Shown here piece after piece: positions 1 to 8,484 of a DNA stretch of 64,000 nucleotides; position 1 is the first letter of the stretch, and each line of letters starts with the position of its first letter. The position numbers and the translations under genes were made by a program. Below the pieces are notes generated by a model. It worked only from the letters and a program-made list of their open reading frames with translations. It searched no databases and had not been told where the DNA came from. The stretch spans positions 101,672 through 165,671 of the forward strand of contig NZ_JMLS01000005.1 of NCBI RefSeq assembly GCF_000686845.1. Reading direction: 5' to 3'. This DNA is from Paenibacillus sp. UNC451MF. GTDB lineage: Bacteria > Bacillota > Bacilli > Paenibacillales > NBRC-103111.

Positions 1-32
1 GCGTACTGCTAATGCAGAGGGGCCAAACATAT

Positions 33-117
33 GGAGGCTTAGTGAAGTGGCTAAACACGGCAGACTGTAAATCTGCTCTCATCGAGTTCGGTGGTTCGAA
101 TCCATCAGCCTCCACCA
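33..117 (+). tRNA. tRNA-Tyr (GTA)
   Basis: The acceptor stem GGAGGCT pairs with AGCCTCC, followed by discriminator A and an encoded CCA. The anticodon loop reads CTGTAAA, giving anticodon GTA. The long variable arm (CTCTCATCGAG region) is typical of bacterial class II tRNA-Tyr. The T-arm GGTTCGAATCC is intact. It is followed after 8 bp by tRNA-Lys, so this is probably the end of a tRNA array running in from the left edge. Confidence 0.96.
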
Positions 118-125
118 TTTCTTTT

Positions 126-198
126 GAGTCATTAGCTCAGTTGGTAGAGCACCTGACTTTTAATCAGGGTGTCGTAGGTTCGAATCCTACATGACTCA
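126..198 (+). tRNA. tRNA-Lys (TTT)
   Basis: Acceptor arms GAGTCAT and ATGACTC pair, the D-arm is GCTCAGTTGGTAGAGC, the anticodon loop is CTTTTAA (anticodon TTT) and the T-arm is GTAGGTTCGAATCCTAC. After discriminator A the genomic sequence reads TCC, so CCA is not encoded here, unlike the neighbouring tRNA-Tyr; tRNA nucleotidyltransferase would have to add it. Confidence 0.96.
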
Positions 199-202
199 TC
201 CG

Positions 203-229
203 AAAAAGACCTGTAAGGGTCTTTTTTTT
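203..229 (+). terminator. Intrinsic terminator of the tRNA array
   Basis: Stem AAAAGACC / GGTCTTTT with a short TGTAAG loop and a run of eight T, directly after tRNA-Lys. Confidence 0.85.
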
Positions 230-275
230 GTTATCTAAAGATGCAAAGAGTAATCAGTGCAGCTTTTACTTAATT

Positions 276-308
276 AGAGAAGAAAGGCGAATCCGCATAG
301 GATCCGCC
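276..308 (-). terminator. Possible terminator after the thiamine-binding-like gene
   Basis: GGCGAATCC / GGATCCGCC form an interrupted stem just past the stop codon of the minus-strand gene. The T-rich tail on the minus strand is poor (TTTCTTCTC), so the call is tentative. Confidence 0.4.
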
Positions 309-616
309 TATTTTTTCATTTTCTCTGCCACTGATTTCAGCTTTTGCTCCATGGAAGCAACCTTGTCTCTGCGGTCATCAATCTTGATGGCTGTAGAGAC
401 CCGCTGGGCTCCATGGCTGAAAGGTACCTCATGAAGACGACGAATAACCGTCATCAAGTCATCAAGCTCACCTTCGATGATTGTGCTCATAGAAGTCATT
501 TCATAATGAATCGGCTCTACCGCCTGCTCAAGGACTTCCTGAATATCTGCTACATATTGGCTTAAGCTGGGTGTTGCGGTGCCAATAGGGATAATAGTGA
601 ATTCCACAATTGCCAT
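308..616 (-). CDS. MTH1187/YqgV-family thiamine-binding-like protein
   Basis: A 102-residue protein starting MAIVEFTIIPIGT and containing the pattern PSLSQYVADIQEVLEQ and an ending rich in Lys. This is the small ferredoxin-like fold of the MTH1187/YqgV family (UPF0045, PF01910), whose members bind thiamine or a related small molecule as tetramers. Length equals the family norm. A GGAGG-like site (AGGAAGCAGATC on the coding strand) precedes the ATG. It stands alone between the tRNA genes and the GMC operon and appears to have its own terminator. The precise ligand in this organism cannot be told from sequence. Confidence 0.8.
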   Translation of the reverse strand: MAIVEFTIIPIGTATPSLSQYVADIQEVLEQAVEPIHYEMTSMSTIIEGELDDLMTVIRRLHEVPFSHGAQRVSTAIKIDDRRDKVASMEQKLKSVAEKMKK

Positions 617-689
617 GATCTGCTTCCTCCTATCTTAAAAAGGCTTTGTTTGTCCCTTTTATTGTATCGCTTCGCACGTTATGCAGCAA

Positions 690-728
690 ATGAAAGCCTC
701 TTACCTAGGATGAAGAGGGTAAGAGGCC
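690..728 (-). terminator. Terminator of the GMC oxidoreductase operon
   Basis: GCCTCTTACC (696-705) and GGTAAGAGGC (718-727) form a 10-bp perfect stem immediately after the GMC stop codon. On the minus strand it is followed by TTTCATTTGC, a modest T tail. Confidence 0.65.
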
Positions 729-730
729 GA

Positions 731-2302
731 TTAAAGCTCAAAACGTGCAGCCTTACTACGTATATACTCCGCAGTTCGAGCTGCTAATGCCATGACCGTA
801 TTGGTTGGATTACCTGCTCCCGAGGTGACGAATATGCTAGCGTCACAAACAAATAAATTCGGGATATCATGTGTTTGTCCAAATGAGTTTACAACGGACG
901 ATTGAGGGTCTTCTCCCATTCGGCAGCCCCCCATTAAATGGGCGGTGTCGGGTACGGTCATTTCCGGCTGTCCTCCGGCCGCTTCTAGAATGGCCTTCAT
1001 TTTATTCACAGCATGCTGGATTAACCGGCGATCGTTATCACCATAGCTGAATGTCACTTTGGCCCTAGGCAGTCCGTGTTCATCCAGTTCTTCACTTAAC
1101 GCAATGTGATTGTCCGGATTAGGGAGCACTTCGCCTACCATGGTGGCCCGCCCGTAATAGTTATAGTCGAGCATGATTTGGCGCAACCGAGAACCCCATA
1201 CAGGGCTAGTAGACGATTGAGTAACCCCACGAGCAAAGCTTACAGGCCTGGCCCCATGAGAGTGTAAAGTATAGCCTCTGATAAAGTCATGCTCAGCTGA
1301 GGTTTCATAGAAATCTTGTGTGCTTGCCAATACCGGAGTTCCTTTGTAGAGCCGTATGTCCTCCTTGAACTTGGCATAAACGTCATGGCTGCTGTGAGTC
1401 ATGATAGCTTTTCCTACCCAGCCGCTACTATTTGCAATGCCGTCAGGATACTGGGCGTTAGCAGAATTTAAGAGAAGCCTTGGGGATTCTACGACATAGG
1501 CTGAGATAATGACTACACGGGCCTTCTGCTCATACGTCGTCCCGTTATGGCTGAAGGTAACGCCTGCCGCTTTCCCATCAGGTTTTATCAACACTTGAGT
1601 TACCATGCAATCGGCCAACACTTCCGCGCCGGCGCGGATCGCTTTTGGAATATGTATGATGAGAGTGCTAAATTTGGCATTTGGCATACAGCCTTGGTTG
1701 CAAAAACCCCTGTTAATACAAGGCGGCCTATCCTCGAAAGGTGCGGAAAGAATAGCTAAAGGTGTAACAGCTGAACGAATGCCGAGTTTTTCACAGCCTT
1801 TTTGGAACATGAATGCATTGGGGCTTAGCCTGTCACGTTCAGGATAAGGGTAAGGACCGCGAAAATTGCCCCATGGAAAATGCTTGGGTCCGGCGACGGC
1901 AATTTCTTTTTCCACTTTATCGTAATACGGAGCTAGATCCTCATAACGGATGGGCCAGTCCTCGGCAATGCCATCGCGTGTTTTGGCTTGAAAATCCGTG
2001 TCATGGAACCGCAAAAATACCCCTGTAAAATGAACTGTACCTCCACCTACGCCTCTTCCGGAATTATTATGCCCCATCTGCAATGGGTCTTCACCGGCGA
2101 CGATACGTGTGTCTTGCCACCCTAATCGCTGCATGGATAGTTCGTCGCTCGCGAAATCTTTTTGTGGATCCAGAAAAGGACCGGCATCTAGCACGACAAC
2201 GCTCATTCCGGCTTCGCTAAGTTCTTTGGCAAGAACCCCGCCTGCAGCACCTGCACCTACAATAACGATATCTACTTCTTGTCCTTCATATTTACGCTTC
2301 AT
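731..2302 (-). CDS. GMC-family FAD oxidoreductase, gluconate/glucose-dehydrogenase type flavoprotein subunit
   Basis: Predicted 523-residue flavoprotein. Seen: an N-terminal FAD-binding Rossmann motif VIVGAGAAGG (residues 13-22), and a C-terminal GMC block with HLMGGCRMG and SGAGNPTNTVMALA, where the catalytic His region and FAD ribityl contacts lie. Cysteines 195, 201 and 205 form C-x5-C-x3-C, the same spacing as the three Cys ligands of the 3Fe-4S cluster in Burkholderia FAD glucose dehydrogenase. Known: these enzymes oxidise sugars or sugar acids and pass electrons on through a small subunit. I chose the ATG at 2302 over an upstream ATG because GGGAGG lies 13 nt before it and the FAD motif then sits at the normal place; it overlaps the upstream gene by 11 bp, which suggests translational coupling. 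The substrate is unknown. No signal peptide is seen. Confidence 0.88.
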   Translation of the reverse strand: MKRKYEGQEVDIVIVGAGAAGGVLAKELSEAGMSVVVLDAGPFLDPQKDFASDELSMQRLGWQDTRIVAGEDPLQMGHNNSGRGVGGGTVHFTGVFLRFHDTDFQAKTRDGIAEDWPIRYEDLAPYYDKVEKEIAVAGPKHFPWGNFRGPYPYPERDRLSPNAFMFQKGCEKLGIRSAVTPLAILSAPFEDRPPCINRGFCNQGCMPNAKFSTLIIHIPKAIRAGAEVLADCMVTQVLIKPDGKAAGVTFSHNGTTYEQKARVVIISAYVVESPRLLLNSANAQYPDGIANSSGWVGKAIMTHSSHDVYAKFKEDIRLYKGTPVLASTQDFYETSAEHDFIRGYTLHSHGARPVSFARGVTQSSTSPVWGSRLRQIMLDYNYYGRATMVGEVLPNPDNHIALSEELDEHGLPRAKVTFSYGDNDRRLIQHAVNKMKAILEAAGGQPEMTVPDTAHLMGGCRMGEDPQSSVVNSFGQTHDIPNLFVCDASIFVTSGAGNPTNTVMALAARTAEYIRSKAARFEL

Positions 2303-2894
2303 ATTTAGGCTTTGCCTCCCACGGGTCCAATTGTCCGGGGTGCATGCGTACGTATCCACGCGGATAGGCAGGCCCGCCATACCCTATCTCGGACCATACG
2401 CGAGGGTGCGAATAGTACGCCTCAGTAGTTAAGCTGAGCAATTTTTGGAAAAATACTTTTTGTGGGACATGCTTCCACACCTCATGTGGCAAAGCATCCT
2501 CATCGCTTATGGAAGTCATGATTTGCAGCTGACGTTCCGATTCCAAATGGAAAAAGCGTTCGGTATACAGGAGTTGGCATGAATCATCTAGCGCCTCCAA
2601 ACCTGCTCTTAATAAAAGGGCTGCGCGAGGGGAGTTTAACTTTCTCTCGCTCTCGATTCCCGATGATAAAGTTCGATCAATATGTTCAATAACAAATTGC
2701 ATAATTTCTCCACGCTCGTCATCCATCAAAAGAGAACACCAGGTCCGAAGCATTTCCGCCTCCAGCACAGATAAAAATAAGTAATCTCCGCCCGTATGTA
2801 GTCTCTCGTTCACAATAGATCGGGTATTTTGATCCCACTCATGCTGTGCTGACATAATATCGTAGGTTGGGTAACGGCTGATTATCTGTTTCAT
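2292..2894 (-). CDS. Gluconate 2-dehydrogenase subunit 3 family protein
   Basis: A 200-residue protein beginning MKQIISRYPTYDIMSAQHEW, with the helical pattern seen in gluconate 2-dehydrogenase subunit 3 (PF13618): LHTGGDYLFLSVLEAEM, LLRAGLEALDDSCQ, and a C-terminal YYSHPRVWSEIGYGGPAYPRGY block. This last block is the most recognisable family signature. The family acts as the small subunit needed for folding, export or electron transfer of the GMC flavoprotein encoded next door. Unlike many relatives it shows no twin-arginine signal, so the complex may stay in the cytoplasm or be held at the membrane by the upstream four-helix protein (inference). Stop codon overlaps the GMC start. Confidence 0.82.
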   Translation of the reverse strand: MKQIISRYPTYDIMSAQHEWDQNTRSIVNERLHTGGDYLFLSVLEAEMLRTWCSLLMDDERGEIMQFVIEHIDRTLSSGIESERKLNSPRAALLLRAGLEALDDSCQLLYTERFFHLESERQLQIMTSISDEDALPHEVWKHVPQKVFFQKLLSLTTEAYYSHPRVWSEIGYGGPAYPRGYVRMHPGQLDPWEAKPKYEA

Positions 2895-2898
2895 AAAG

Positions 2899-3309
2899 TC
2901 ACCTCCAATACATGGCTAGTAAACCTAAAGCGCACATGGCGATAAATAGAACGGGCAGAATGACAGGAGGACCGACTAAAAAGTTGCGCATCTTAAAGCC
3001 CCCAACTCTCACGCCAACGCCATGGAAATGAAAATAAAAGCCTACGGAGCCAATGACCACACCCAGCCACATAAGTGCAGTAAACAACAAGAATAGCCAC
3101 TCGACTCGTACAAGGGCTAGCACAATGCCGGTAAGACTGAACAAAGGGGCGGATATGACAGGCAGCCACATGGACTTGTGATGGAAATTTTGCCGATAAT
3201 GGGACAGCGTTACTTGAGCACCAATGGCGATAAAGGCAATCCCTACAAATAATATGACCATGCGGTCCAGTGTCCAGTAGTGCCAGTGCTGCACTTGGTT
3301 GTCCTCCAT
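2899..3309 (-). CDS. Four-helix membrane protein of the GMC dehydrogenase cluster
   Basis: A 136-residue hydrophobic protein with four likely membrane segments (about residues 13-31, 46-62, 68-90 and 112-133). I do not recognise a named family. Several histidines flank the helices (H8, H10, H31, H37, H38, H93, H95), but there is no CxxCH heme c motif. It lies 15 bp after the LarA-like gene and 4 bp before the subunit-3 gene, so it is almost certainly in the same operon. By position it could be the membrane anchor or electron acceptor that replaces the cytochrome c subunit of classical gluconate dehydrogenases; this is inference only. The ATG at 3309 has only a weak ribosome-binding site, suggesting coupling to larA translation. 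Confidence 0.75.
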   Translation of the reverse strand: MEDNQVQHWHYWTLDRMVILFVGIAFIAIGAQVTLSHYRQNFHHKSMWLPVISAPLFSLTGIVLALVRVEWLFLLFTALMWLGVVIGSVGFYFHFHGVGVRVGGFKMRNFLVGPPVILPVLFIAMCALGLLAMYWR

Positions 3310-3324
3310 TCGTCATGCGTTGTT

Positions 3325-4623
3325 TTAAGGCAATTGAGGATACGTTAAGGAGCCGTAAGGCATTAGTGCAACGGTTTTCCCCGTAGTGGAGGTAAAATCG
3401 TCAAAGACTTGCTGTATATCGTCCGTATGCAGCAATCCAAGCAGTCCAACGATAGGGCGTGGGATAGTTGAATATAAATAAACGCGCTGTTTGGATAGAA
3501 CCTCGTCCAAATGCAGTATTTTATGGGCGCCGAGGTGAAATTGCTGCTTCAGCTTTTCGACCATTCTTTGACGATCCTTCATAGTTTCGACCCAGAATTG
3601 GAAAACTCCGTTACCCAGCATTTCAGAGCATTCCGCTGCCATAATAATAGTACCGCCTGTCTTCGTAAGCATGGAGGCATTACGCAGTGCCTTGATGGCT
3701 TGGTACAACTGCAGATCTTTGGGATGTCCCCCTGGTGAAACGACAGTCATATCATAAACATGCTGGACAGGAACCAAAAAACGGGATGAAGCGCGGCTGA
3801 TTAGCATTTTGTGCGCTGAAAGGACGTGTCCCGCTGCCGCTTCCAGTACGTGCTTTTCATGATTCACGACTACATTGAGCAAAAAGTCTACCGAAAGAAA
3901 ACGAAGCGCTTCCTCCATGTCTCGATGAATCGGATTATCAGGTTCGCCAGGTACGGCTTTATAATGCTGCGACAAGCTGTGGTTATGTTCAATGCATCTT
4001 TGGGAGGCGATTCCCGGAATAAGTGCTTTAATGCCACCCGAAATGCCTACCAGGGCATGAGGCTCGATATTCCCTGTGGCGATCTTAAGATCGGCCTTCA
4101 CGGCTAATCGATTGATTTCAATCGGCGTGCCTGACTGGCTCGTTCCGAGTAGAATGCAATCTTCAGAAGCGGCTGAATGATTATGTACACGGATTCTTCC
4201 GTATACGGCGGCTCCGACCAATTGCTGCATCTCCTCTGGAGTGTGTTTCCGATGCATACCCAAAGCAATAATAATATCGATAGCCTCGTCCGGAATACCT
4301 GCTTGATTTAGCTCCTGCAGAAGTGGCGGAAGCAGAAGATGGCTGGGGCAAAGCCGAGTCCCGTCGCTAACCATGATCACTGCACTGTGGCGCCCATCTG
4401 CAAGTTCGGATAGTCTTGGTGTTCCGATAGGCTGTGAAAGGGCTTGGGCAATCCGGGTTTGAGAAGTAAGGAGTGAAGCATCCTCCTTGTCTGTACGGTA
4501 AGTGATCGTATCCATGGATAGCGTGTCGGGTACTGAAAGAGGTATGGTCGTCTTGCCGTATGGTAAATGGAAAATGGCGTCGGCCTCCTCCGTCAATAAT
4601 TCGGACAGTTCAATTATTACCAA
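3325..4623 (-). CDS. LarA-like nickel-pincer racemase (2-hydroxyacid racemase family)
   Basis: A 432-residue member of the LarA family (DUF2088 plus C-terminal domain). Seen: SDGTR (D87, R90), GMHRKHTPEE (H124), EPHALVGISGGIKALIPG (H189, K199) and H215. The H189-to-K199 spacing of 10 and K199-to-H215 spacing of 16 match H174, K184 and H200 of Lactiplantibacillus plantarum LarA, which bind the nickel-pincer nucleotide cofactor. Known: LarA homologues racemise or epimerise lactate and other 2-hydroxyacids, and need LarB, LarC and LarE for the cofactor; none of those is in this window. The frame opens with TTG at 4623 (GAGG just upstream). The N-terminus is about 18 residues longer than usual, and GGAGGAGG lies 8 nt before an ATT at codon 17, so the true start is uncertain. 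First gene of the operon with the GMC dehydrogenase. Confidence 0.85.
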   Translation of the reverse strand: MVIIELSELLTEEADAIFHLPYGKTTIPLSVPDTLSMDTITYRTDKEDASLLTSQTRIAQALSQPIGTPRLSELADGRHSAVIMVSDGTRLCPSHLLLPPLLQELNQAGIPDEAIDIIIALGMHRKHTPEEMQQLVGAAVYGRIRVHNHSAASEDCILLGTSQSGTPIEINRLAVKADLKIATGNIEPHALVGISGGIKALIPGIASQRCIEHNHSLSQHYKAVPGEPDNPIHRDMEEALRFLSVDFLLNVVVNHEKHVLEAAAGHVLSAHKMLISRASSRFLVPVQHVYDMTVVSPGGHPKDLQLYQAIKALRNASMLTKTGGTIIMAAECSEMLGNGVFQFWVETMKDRQRMVEKLKQQFHLGAHKILHLDEVLSKQRVYLYSTIPRPIVGLLGLLHTDDIQQVFDDFTSTTGKTVALMPYGSLTYPQLP

Positions 4624-4839
4624 TAGCCTCGAAAATATCCTATGAGTCTTGATCCAATTTGGATGAGCTCAAAGCCAAGGTGAGTACAGGTAATGTTATT
4701 CTCATGGCAATAAACAATGAGATAAAGCAGGCAAACAAAAGTAATCGAAGAATAGGATGAGCTTTTTTGTTTTATGCTGCGACTTTTTTTGCTATGATTG
4801 AACTATATAGATAAATACACTTACGTTGGGAGTTCGGGT

Positions 4840-5955
4840 ATGGACTGGGAACCGCTAAGGCAGCAGCTTGAACAAATATTTGATGCACCCGTAAGATTGT
4901 TGAGATGGACATGGGAACAATGGCTTAGAGAGGCGGATACCGAGGCTTTAGGTAAAGGCGCGCCGCCCAAAAGCTTGCAAAAGGAGCAGCAGCTCGTTTT
5001 TTTACTACATAAGGATGGTCAGGATGCTCTTGTTTTAAGTATTGAAACGGATCACATTAATCAGGCGGAGCGTCAATTAGTGGAGCTCATGCTGGAATCC
5101 AATCGAACGCAGGAGAAAAAGCCACCCGTCTCAATCAGTGAAGAAGAGCGAAAAGTAGGGATGGTGCGGGATTGGTTCAAGCAGCAGCAGGATTTGGGAT
5201 TAAGCAATGCGGAGATGCCGGATTCACTCGTTTCACAGCTGTCGCTATATTCCACAAAAATTCCGTTGTTGCTGTACGGCGACTATTCACAGTCTCGAAG
5301 AGTAAGCTATCAGGAGCTTAAGAAGCTGCTGGAATCGTTCTTTGATGCGGAGATGATTCTTATTCCATTAATGGATAAGGAATGGCTTATTCTTGGCTCC
5401 GAAAAAATGCTGACGATGGATACCAATGACGATCGGGATTATGGAGAGGAAGACAGTATCGAGGATATATTGGCCGCAATTGGCTATGGCTTGCATGAAA
5501 TGCTGGAAAACGAATGGGTCGGCGACTGCCATCTGGCTATCCATTATCCGATGATGCCTGCCAAGTCGCTCTATACAACGGTACTGCAATTAAGAGAAAC
5601 GATGATGCTCGGCCGTACTTACCACATGGGAAGCAACATGCATCTTCCATGGATGCTGCAGTTGGAGAAGCTTATAAATCTGATTCCCGAAGGGGAGAAA
5701 GCCAGCTTTCTTGAGCGGGTGCTAAAGCGGTTGGATGCAGTGCTAGATGCGGAGACGATGACGACGCTGGAGCAATTTTTTCAACTGGATTGCAACGTTA
5801 GCGAAACAGCTAAGAAGCTGTATATTCATCGGAATACGCTATTATATCGATTGGACAAGTTCAAACAGGAGACAGGACTGGATGTCCGGACCTTTAATGA
5901 CGCGGTTTTGGTCAAGATTGCATTGCTATTGTACAAAGTAACGAAAAGAAAGTGA
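4840..5955 (+). CDS. PucR/CdaR-type helix-turn-helix regulator
   Basis: A 371-residue regulator. The C-terminal 60 residues carry the PucR C-terminal HTH (PF13556): VSETAKKLYIHRNTLLYRLDKF followed by FNDAVLVKIALLLYK. The remainder is a GGDEF-like/CdaR-type sensory region without a recognisable ligand motif. The ATG at 4840 was chosen because GGGAG lies 7 nt upstream; the frame is open further back to a TTG. It is transcribed away from the LarA-like operon with 216 bp between, so the most economical idea is that it controls that operon and itself. Such regulators usually activate catabolic genes in response to small metabolites; the ligand is not known. Confidence 0.8.
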   Translation: MDWEPLRQQLEQIFDAPVRLLRWTWEQWLREADTEALGKGAPPKSLQKEQQLVFLLHKDGQDALVLSIETDHINQAERQLVELMLESNRTQEKKPPVSISEEERKVGMVRDWFKQQQDLGLSNAEMPDSLVSQLSLYSTKIPLLLYGDYSQSRRVSYQELKKLLESFFDAEMILIPLMDKEWLILGSEKMLTMDTNDDRDYGEEDSIEDILAAIGYGLHEMLENEWVGDCHLAIHYPMMPAKSLYTTVLQLRETMMLGRTYHMGSNMHLPWMLQLEKLINLIPEGEKASFLERVLKRLDAVLDAETMTTLEQFFQLDCNVSETAKKLYIHRNTLLYRLDKFKQETGLDVRTFNDAVLVKIALLLYKVTKRK

Positions 5956-5960
5956 TTTTT

Positions 5961-5985
5961 TTGTGAAGATTGTGCATAGTCACAA
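5961..5985. promoter_or_regulatory. Inverted repeat TTGTGA-N13-TCACAA upstream of msmX
   Basis: TTGTGA (5961-5966) and TCACAA (5980-5985) are perfect inverted copies lying between the PucR gene and the MsmX-type ATPase. Spacing is 13 nt, not the 6 nt of a Crp site. It could be an operator or the stem of a weak hairpin; no clear -35/-10 pair was found nearby. Confidence 0.3.
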
Positions 5986-6047
5986 ATCCATTCCTACGGT
6001 AAGATAACAATATAACTTGATACTAAATTCGTAGGGGGAATAAAACC

Positions 6048-7172
6048 ATGGCAGGTGTACGTTTAAACCACATCGTTAAAAGATACGCAGGTGCTGAAGA
6101 AGCGACAGTGAAAGATTTTCATCTTGAAATCAAAGATAAAGAGTTTTTGGTTCTTGTAGGCGCATCCGGTTGCGGTAAGTCCACAACTCTTCGTATGATT
6201 GCAGGTTTGGAAGAAATCACTGAAGGCGAACTTTACATTGGCGACCGTTTGGTAAACGACGTTGCACCTAAAGACCGCGACATCGCGATGGTTTTCCAAT
6301 CTTACGCTTTGTATCCACACATGAACGTGTATCAAAACATGGCTTTTGGTTTGAAGCTTCGTAAATTCAAAAAGTCTGACATCGACGCTCGCGTACGCGA
6401 AGCTGCTAAAATCTTGGACATCGAGCATTTGTTGGACCGTAAGCCGAAGGCTCTTTCCGGTGGTCAACGTCAACGTGTTGCCTTGGGTCGTGCGATCGTT
6501 CGTGAACCACAAGTGTTCTTGATGGATGAGCCGTTGTCGAACTTGGATGCTAAATTGCGCGTACAGATGCGTGCTGAAATCAGCAAATTGCACAAACGTC
6601 TTGAAACAACTATTATCTACGTAACGCATGACCAAACAGAAGCTATGACAATGGGCGATCGTATCGTTGTTATGGATAAAGGGATTATTCAACAAGCAGC
6701 TACACCTGAAGAAATCTACAACTACCCGTTGAACATGTTCGTTGCAGGCTTCATTGGATCTCCTTCCATGAACTTTGTTACAGGTTCTTTGGCAGATCAA
6801 GGCGGCAGCGTCTACTTCAAAGCAAACGGCGTTAATGTAGAAGTACCTGAAGGCAAAGCAAAATTGCTTCGCGAAAAAGGTTATATCGGTAAAGAGGTTG
6901 TTATGGGTGTTCGTCCAGAAGATTTCCACGAAGAGCCAGTATTCTTGGAAGCTTCCCCTAACACAATCGTGAACGCACACATCGAGGTTTCTGAGAACCT
7001 GGGTCACGAAATGTTCTTGTACCTGAATGGCATTGGCAAAAACAGCGTAGTAGCTCGTGTTGACGGCCGTGCAGGATTTAAAGAAGGTACGAACGTGAAA
7101 TTGGCGATCGACATGAACAAAATTCATTTCTTCGATCAACAAACGACTTTGTCTATCCTTGCAAATAACTAA
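6048..7172 (+). CDS. msmX: MsmX/UgpC-type sugar ABC transporter ATP-binding protein
   Basis: A 374-residue ABC ATPase of the CUT1 carbohydrate class. Seen: Walker [11 protein letters not shown]-loop [10 protein letters not shown], signature [15 protein letters not shown], Walker [17 protein letters not shown] and the C-terminal OB/TOBE regulatory domain with VMGVRPEDF. Length is that of MsmX, UgpC and MalK. Known: in Bacillus one such ATPase energises several sugar importers. Here it stands alone, with no binding protein or permease beside it, which fits the shared-ATPase role. Codon use is strongly biased, as in gapA and eno, suggesting high expression. The start ATG follows AGGGGGA at good spacing. 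Own terminator downstream. Confidence 0.93.
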   Translation: MAGVRLNHIVKRYAGAEEATVKDFHLEIKDKEFLVLVGASGCGKSTTLRMIAGLEEITEGELYIGDRLVNDVAPKDRDIAMVFQSYALYPHMNVYQNMAFGLKLRKFKKSDIDARVREAAKILDIEHLLDRKPKALSGGQRQRVALGRAIVREPQVFLMDEPLSNLDAKLRVQMRAEISKLHKRLETTIIYVTHDQTEAMTMGDRIVVMDKGIIQQAATPEEIYNYPLNMFVAGFIGSPSMNFVTGSLADQGGSVYFKANGVNVEVPEGKAKLLREKGYIGKEVVMGVRPEDFHEEPVFLEASPNTIVNAHIEVSENLGHEMFLYLNGIGKNSVVARVDGRAGFKEGTNVKLAIDMNKIHFFDQQTTLSILANN

Positions 7173-7182
7173 TTCATATAGC

Positions 7183-7214
7183 AAAAAGGCCAGTCATAGC
7201 GACTGGTCTTTTTT
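7183..7214 (+). terminator. Intrinsic terminator of msmX
   Basis: AAAAAGGCCAGTC / GACTGGTCTTTTTT stem around an ATAGC loop, starting 11 bp after the stop codon. Confidence 0.9.
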
Positions 7215-7307
7215 CGTACTTGTATGTGAGCAGGCGGTGAGAATGGGTGTAGCCCAACTCGGAAGGCAAGTAATTAACCTAAGGGGGCGAATACGGATAG
7301 AGGATTA

Positions 7308-7358
7308 TAAACAACAACAGCCCCCTTTTACCCTATAAATGGGCTATAAAGGGAGCTG
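7308..7358 (-). terminator. Terminator of the yeiH-like gene
   Basis: CAGC-CCCTTTTA-CCC and GGG-TATAAAGGG-GCTG (7318-7358) form a long interrupted stem 16 bp after the stop codon; the minus strand continues with TTGTTGTTT. Confidence 0.6.
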
Positions 7359-7373
7359 CTTATTTAAAAGCTT

Positions 7374-8420
7374 CTAAGCAAGGCTAAGCAAGTGGACTAA
7401 AACAAATCCAAGACCAGATAGCAAGACCGATCCGATTAGTCCAGCAGCGAATGATTTCATGCCGAGTCTTCGAAACGTAGCCAGGTCGACTCCCAGACCG
7501 AGTCCTGCCATGGCCATAGCAATAAGCATATAAGCTGCAGTAACCAAAGCATTAGCCACAGCTTCTGGTACAATGCTAAGCGAGTGAATACCGCTCACAA
7601 CAAGAAATCCGAGAATAAACCAAGGAATGGGAATAGATCTCCAAGAAGTTTTGGCTGTGGAGCCGGCCTCTTTACGTTGGGTGCGATTTGCCCAAATACC
7701 GATCAATATGGCCACAGGAACAAGCAGCGCAACCCGGGTGAGCTTAACGATAACGGCCATGTCGACAGCTTGATTGCCGCCAGGAGCCGCGGCAGCAATA
7801 ACATGGGCGATTTCATGCAATGTTGCGCCTGAAAATACGCCATATCCGAGAGAAGATAGGCCCATGACTGGAAATAAGAACGTATAAAGCAAAGTGAATA
7901 TCGTTCCTAAAATAGCTACGATCGCAGCACCAATCGCTGTCTCCTCGTCCTTTGCGTTAATTTGGGGAGCTATTGCTACAACAGCTGCAGCTCCGCAAAT
8001 GGCGGTGCCACAGGCGGTCAGGATGCCAAGGCCTTTTTCAACCTTAAACAACCTGGTTAAGCCGTAAACGACGCTCAGCGTAAAGGCGATGACGATAACG
8101 GCAAGAAGAAAAACCTTGGGTCCAGCGTTTACGATGTCTACCAGGTTAAGGCGCATACCGAGCAGGATAATTCCAAGTCTAAGCAGCTTTTTGCTCGAGA
8201 ATTGGGTCCCTGCAACAGCTCTGGTCGGTACGCCAATGGATGCTCTCCACACGATGCCTATTAAAATAGCAATAACCAGCTGTCCCATTATGTTTAGGAA
8301 CGGAAAGCCAGCCAAATATTTTGCTGCCAGAGCAATCAGCAGGGTTAAAGCGATACCGATCATGAAACCGATCCACGGTTTGCTTTGTTTTTGAGAGGAT
8401 AGCGCTTGTGCGTGATTCAT
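7374..8420 (-). CDS. yeiH: YeiH family putative sulfate/anion exporter
   Basis: A 348-residue polytopic membrane protein of the YeiH/UPF0324 family (PF03601) with about ten hydrophobic helices. Recognisable family stretches include KLLRLGIILLGMRLNL, GILTACGTAICGAAAVVA and GATLHEIAHVIAA. Known: the family is annotated as putative sulfate or sulfite exporters, and E. coli YeiH sits beside LysR-type YeiE, which responds to sulfite. Here too a LysR gene is divergently transcribed, 210 bp away. ATG at 8420 follows AGAAGGAGTCG on the coding strand. The transported anion is not proven by sequence. Confidence 0.9.
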   Translation of the reverse strand: MNHAQALSSQKQSKPWIGFMIGIALTLLIALAAKYLAGFPFLNIMGQLVIAILIGIVWRASIGVPTRAVAGTQFSSKKLLRLGIILLGMRLNLVDIVNAGPKVFLLAVIVIAFTLSVVYGLTRLFKVEKGLGILTACGTAICGAAAVVAIAPQINAKDEETAIGAAIVAILGTIFTLLYTFLFPVMGLSSLGYGVFSGATLHEIAHVIAAAAPGGNQAVDMAVIVKLTRVALLVPVAILIGIWANRTQRKEAGSTAKTSWRSIPIPWFILGFLVVSGIHSLSIVPEAVANALVTAAYMLIAMAMAGLGLGVDLATFRRLGMKSFAAGLIGSVLLSGLGFVLVHLLSLA

Positions 8421-8484
8421 GGTTGTATCGACTCCTTCTACTATGACTTGCCTCTAACTATAAGATGAGCAGAATGAAAAGTGA

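Noticed and set aside
6063-7184. 373-codon open frame antisense to msmX
   Set aside because: It mirrors the biased codon use of a highly expressed gene, has no ribosome-binding site and encodes a Phe/Cys/Val-rich sequence with no domain.
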